Part shown: positions 61,449 to 64,000 of the stretch, in pieces
How positions within the stretch are numbered: position 1 is the stretch's first letter
How the letters are laid out: each line of letters starts with the position of its first letter
NCBI RefSeq assembly: GCF_029869545.1
Contig: NZ_JARWQD010000183.1
Location: 1-64,000, forward strand
Direction of reading: 5' to 3'
DNA: 64,000 nucleotides
From: Nocardia wallacei
GTDB lineage: Bacteria; Actinomycetota; Actinomycetes; Mycobacteriales; Mycobacteriaceae
Made by a program: the position numbers and the translations under genes
Notes under the pieces: model-generated
What the model was told of the DNA's origin: nothing
Databases searched by the model: none
The model's input: only the letters and a program-made list of their open reading frames with translations

Positions 61449-62069
61449 TCAGTGCCCGCGGGCGATCCACTCCTGGAGGTGCGGGGCCTCGGCGCCGATC
61501 GTGGTGGAATCGCCGTGGCCGGTGTGCACGGTGGTTTCCGGCGGCAGCGTCAGCAGGCGGGTGCGGATCGACTCGATGATGGTGGGGAAGTCGGAGTAGG
61601 ACCGCCCGGTCGCGCCCGGCCCGCCGGAGAAGAGGGTATCGCCGGTGAACAGCGCGTTCTCCGCTTCCAGGTAGAGGCAGCAGCAGCCGGGGGCGTGGCC
61701 GGGCGTGTGCAGCACGCGGATGTCGGTGGCGCCCACCGGGATTCGCTGATCGTCGGCGAGCGGGCGGTACTCGACATCCGGATGGACCGCGCGCCACAGC
61801 ATGTCGTCGGCGGGGTGTAGCCAGATCGGTGCCCCGACCGCCGCGGCCACCTGCGGGGCGACGTTGATGTGATCGTTGTGGGCATGTGTGCACACGACGG
61901 CGGTGACGGTCCGCCCGGCGACGGCATCGAGAATCGGTGCGGCGTCGTGGGCGGCGTCGACGATCACCGCCTCGTCGTCGGTGCCGATCACCCACACGTT
62001 GTTGTCGACATCCCAGCTGCCGCCGTCCAATTCGAACTTCCCCGAGGTGACGACGCGACGGATGTTCAC
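61449..62069 (-). CDS. Metallo-beta-lactamase-fold hydrolase
   Basis: A 206-residue protein starting at GTG 62069, overlapping the preceding mscR stop (GTGA). It carries the metal motif THAHNDH (HxHxDH), a following His in '[15 protein letters not shown]', the Asp in '[12 protein letters not shown]' and the last His in '[12 protein letters not shown]'. The fold hydrolyses thioesters in the glyoxalase II group. Its position directly after an S-(hydroxymethyl)mycothiol dehydrogenase is the same as the mscR neighbour in mycobacteria, so it probably hydrolyses S-formyl-mycothiol in formaldehyde detoxification; this role is inferred from context. Confidence 0.85.
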   Translation of the reverse strand: MNIRRVVTSGKFELDGGSWDVDNNVWVIGTDDEAVIVDAAHDAAPILDAVAGRTVTAVVCTHAHNDHINVAPQVAAAVGAPIWLHPADDMLWRAVHPDVEYRPLADDQRIPVGATDIRVLHTPGHAPGCCCLYLEAENALFTGDTLFSGGPGATGRSYSDFPTIIESIRTRLLTLPPETTVHTGHGDSTTIGAEAPHLQEWIARGH

Positions 62070-63148
62070 AGCACCACCACCGAGCGCAGCACGTCGCCGT
62101 TGTGCATGGTGGTGAACGACTGCTCCACGCCGTCGAGCGGAATGCGTTCGCTGACGAAGCGTTCCAGCGGCAGGCGGCCCTGGCGGTACAGGTCCAGCAG
62201 CATCGGGAAGTCGCGCTCGGGCAGGCAGTCGCCGTACCAGGAGGACTTCAGCGAGCCGCCGCGGGAGAAGAAGTCGATCAGCGGCATGTCCAGGCGCATA
62301 TCGGGGGTGGGGACCCCGACGAGCACCACGGTGCCCGCGAGGTCGCGGGCGTAGAAGGCCTGCTTCCAGGTTTCCGGGCGGCCGACCGCATCGATCACCA
62401 CGTCGGCGCCGAAGCCGCCGGTCAGTTCCTGGATGCGCTCGACGATATCGTCGCCGGTCGTGAGGGTGTGGGTGGCGCCGAGTTCGGTGGCCCACTGCAG
62501 TTTTCGCGGATCCCGGTCGACGGCGATGATCGTGGTCGCCCCGGCCAGCCGCGCCCCGGCGATGGCCGCGTCGCCGACGCCGCCGCAGCCGAGCACCGCG
62601 ACCGAATCGCCGTAGCGCACGTTCCCGGTGTTGATCGCCGCGCCCAGCCCGGCCATCACGCCGCAGCCGAGCAGCCCGGCCACCGCCGGATCGGTCTCCG
62701 CATCGATGACCGTGCACTGGCCCTCGTGCACGAGCGTCTTGTCGGCGAAGGCGCCGATGCCGAGCGCGGGGGTCAGGACGGTGCCGTCGGCCAGCGTCAT
62801 GGGGCGGCTCGCATTGTGAGTGCTGAAGCAGTACCACGGTTTTCCGCGCTTGCAGGCCCGGCAGGCGCCGCATACGGCGCGCCAGTTCAGCAGCACCCGA
62901 TCACCGGGTTGCACATGGGTGACCGCGTCGCCGACGGTGTCCACTACGCCCGCGGCCTCGTGCCCGAGCAGGAAGGGGAACTCGTCGTTGATGCCGCCCT
63001 CGCGATAGGTCAGGTCGGTGTGGCAGACCCCGCACGCCAGCACGCGCACCACCACATCGTGCGGCCCCGGCTCCGGAATGACGATGTCGACGATCTCGAC
63101 CGGCGCGCCCTCGCTGCGGGCAACGACACCGCGGACCTTCTGGGACAT
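62066..63148 (-). CDS. mscR: S-(hydroxymethyl)mycothiol dehydrogenase
   Basis: I start at ATG 63148 (MSQKVRG); an in-frame reading from 63205 adds 19 unsupported residues. The 360-residue zinc alcohol dehydrogenase has '[15 protein letters not shown]' (catalytic zinc Cys), GHEAAGVV, the structural zinc cluster '[15 protein letters not shown]', an NAD-binding [10 protein letters not shown] and '[19 protein letters not shown]'. The long N-terminal pattern and '[17 protein letters not shown]' fit the mycothiol-dependent formaldehyde dehydrogenase group (AdhE2/MscR), which also reduces S-nitrosomycothiol. With the downstream hydrolase it forms a two-gene operon. Mycothiol use agrees with an actinobacterial host. 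Confidence 0.88.
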   Translation of the reverse strand: MSQKVRGVVARSEGAPVEIVDIVIPEPGPHDVVVRVLACGVCHTDLTYREGGINDEFPFLLGHEAAGVVDTVGDAVTHVQPGDRVLLNWRAVCGACRACKRGKPWYCFSTHNASRPMTLADGTVLTPALGIGAFADKTLVHEGQCTVIDAETDPAVAGLLGCGVMAGLGAAINTGNVRYGDSVAVLGCGGVGDAAIAGARLAGATTIIAVDRDPRKLQWATELGATHTLTTGDDIVERIQELTGGFGADVVIDAVGRPETWKQAFYARDLAGTVVLVGVPTPDMRLDMPLIDFFSRGGSLKSSWYGDCLPERDFPMLLDLYRQGRLPLERFVSERIPLDGVEQSFTTMHNGDVLRSVVVL

Positions 63149-63495
63149 GGCAATCTCCTTATACGCTGACACCCACCACCCGGATCGTAACCGCGGCCGT
63201 CGCACCCGCGCGCCGGGTTACGAGTTCACCCAGCGCATCGCGGGGTTTCCGGTGTCCGCGACCGCATCCGGCGTGAGCCGGGCAAACGGTGCAAAAAGCC
63301 CAGCGTGACGCACGCCTCAATCGGCTCTAGCTCGGTGGATGGCGCGGCTCGGCGTGACCCGCTTGACACTGCGGCACGAGCGGGACGACCGTGGAGATGC
63401 TTAGTGCAAGCAACTATTTCTCAGGGCGGGATGCGAAATCCCGCGCGCATGCATCGACTGCCGGTATCTGTCGGGACTATTCAGAGAGGTCGGGG
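63149..63495. other. Intergenic region between mscR and carboxylic acid reductase
   Basis: No gene is supported in these 347 bases. A -35-like TTGACA occurs at 63363-63368 but lacks a clear -10. A small palindrome, TGCTT-AGTGC-AAGCA (63398-63412), lies 84 bases before the reductase start and could be a regulator site; its arms resemble those of the palindrome at 61413-61428. Confidence 0.45.
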
Positions 63496-64000
63496 ATGGA
63501 CATCTTGGGGATGGAGGTCGCGGATGAGGATGCACAGCTGGTACGGCGGGCGACCGAACTGATCGAGCGCGATCCGCAGATCCGCGCGGCCCTGCCGATC
63601 GACGCGGTGGGCGAGGCCGTGCAGCGGCCGGGGATGCGCCTGGCCGAGTCGGTCGCGACCGTCATGGAGAGCTACGCGGACCGCCCCGCGCTCGGGCGGC
63701 GCGCGGTCGAGTTCGTCGCCGACGACGCCGGGCGGCGGCGGGCGCGGTTGCTGCCCCGCTTCGACACGATCACCTACGGTGATCTGTGGCAGCGGGTGCG
63801 AGCGCTGACCGCCGCGTGGCACCACGACCCCGAACACCCCACGCGGGCAGGGGATTTCGTCGCGATCCTCGGTTTCACCAGCATCGATTACACGACCGTC
63901 GACCTGGCCTGCACCTGTGTGGGCGCCGTCGCCGTGCCGTTGCAGGCCGGTGCGTCGCAGGCCCAGCTGACGCCGATCGTCGTGGAGACCGAGCCGCGGG
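63496..64000 (+). CDS. car: Carboxylic acid reductase, N-terminal part only
   Basis: The gene begins at ATG 63496 (another ATG at 63511 is in frame) and leaves the window after 168 residues. The visible part follows Nocardia carboxylic acid reductase closely: '[19 protein letters not shown]', '[28 protein letters not shown]', '[17 protein letters not shown]', '[33 protein letters not shown]' in parts. Full enzymes (~1170 residues) have adenylation, carrier and reductase domains and reduce acids to aldehydes with ATP and NADPH, after a phosphopantetheine is attached. The A-domain core motifs lie beyond the edge. A phosphopantetheinyl transferase is often next to it, but cannot be seen here. 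Confidence 0.88.
   Translation, partial: MDILGMEVADEDAQLVRRATELIERDPQIRAALPIDAVGEAVQRPGMRLAESVATVMESYADRPALGRRAVEFVADDAGRRRARLLPRFDTITYGDLWQRVRALTAAWHHDPEHPTRAGDFVAILGFTSIDYTTVDLACTCVGAVAVPLQAGASQAQLTPIVVETEPR

Noticed and set aside
1-64000. CRISPR arrays, tRNA/rRNA genes, insertion sequences
   Set aside because: No regularly spaced repeats, tRNA-like cloverleaf, rRNA segment or transposase reading was recognised on either strand.

Overview
The window is high-GC actinobacterial DNA and most resembles a Nocardia or a close mycolate-containing relative. Evidence: a mycobactin/nocobactin-type siderophore locus with IdeR/DtxR-type iron boxes, an Mtb12-like secreted antigen, an MscR-type mycothiol dehydrogenase, an EXLDI protein, a cutinase-family envelope hydrolase, and the start of a Nocardia-type carboxylic acid reductase at the right edge. 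Names below are by recognition of families and motifs; no search was run.

Layout. 1-14.4 kb is mixed chromosomal DNA: a truncated Tat-exported DyP peroxidase, a DUF6585 membrane protein, a mycothiol-dependent-isomerase-like protein, a decayed FAD monooxygenase, a lower-GC Fic gene next to a DUF2637 membrane protein, a CPBP protease, an EXLDI-MMPL pair behind a palindromic operator, a small membrane protein, a BtrH-like protein, an RluA-type pseudouridine synthase and a PPOX-family protein.

14.47-50.27 kb is a siderophore island. Five iron-box sites divide it into units: (i) a degenerate adenylation-like protein; (ii) a divergent pair, mbtK-like acyltransferase plus Mtb12-like secreted protein on one side and mbtG-like lysine N-oxygenase plus an NRPS (C-A-T) on the other; (iii) a ferric-siderophore binding lipoprotein, a C-T protein, a C-A-T-E NRPS and two IrtA/IrtB-like ABC half-transporters; (iv) a separate siderophore-interacting flavoreductase; (v) a roughly 17 kb operon of mbtB-like (ArCP-Cy-A-T), C-A-T-E-C NRPS, free thioesterase, KS (mbtC-like), AT-KR-ACP (mbtD-like) and a three-gene Drr-type exporter. 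Together these cover assembly, lysine N-hydroxylation and acylation, export, re-import and iron release. No salicylate synthase, aryl-AMP ligase or MbtH-like protein is seen in the window. Two extra NRPS proteins, beyond those expected for a mycobactin line, have condensation domains that lack the catalytic histidine.

50.3-64 kb holds a glycosyltransferase and a glycogen-debranching-like gene cut off by a G/C homopolymer tract (probable assembly damage, with a second truncated gene facing it from the other side). These are followed by a cutinase-family protein, an ABC-F gene with a one-base frameshift, a glycine-zipper secreted protein, an SDR/TetR divergent pair with palindromic operators, a terpene-cyclase-fold membrane protein, a small unknown protein, an acyltransferase, a metallo-beta-lactamase/mscR operon, and a truncated carboxylic acid reductase. 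No tRNA, rRNA, CRISPR array or insertion sequence was recognised.
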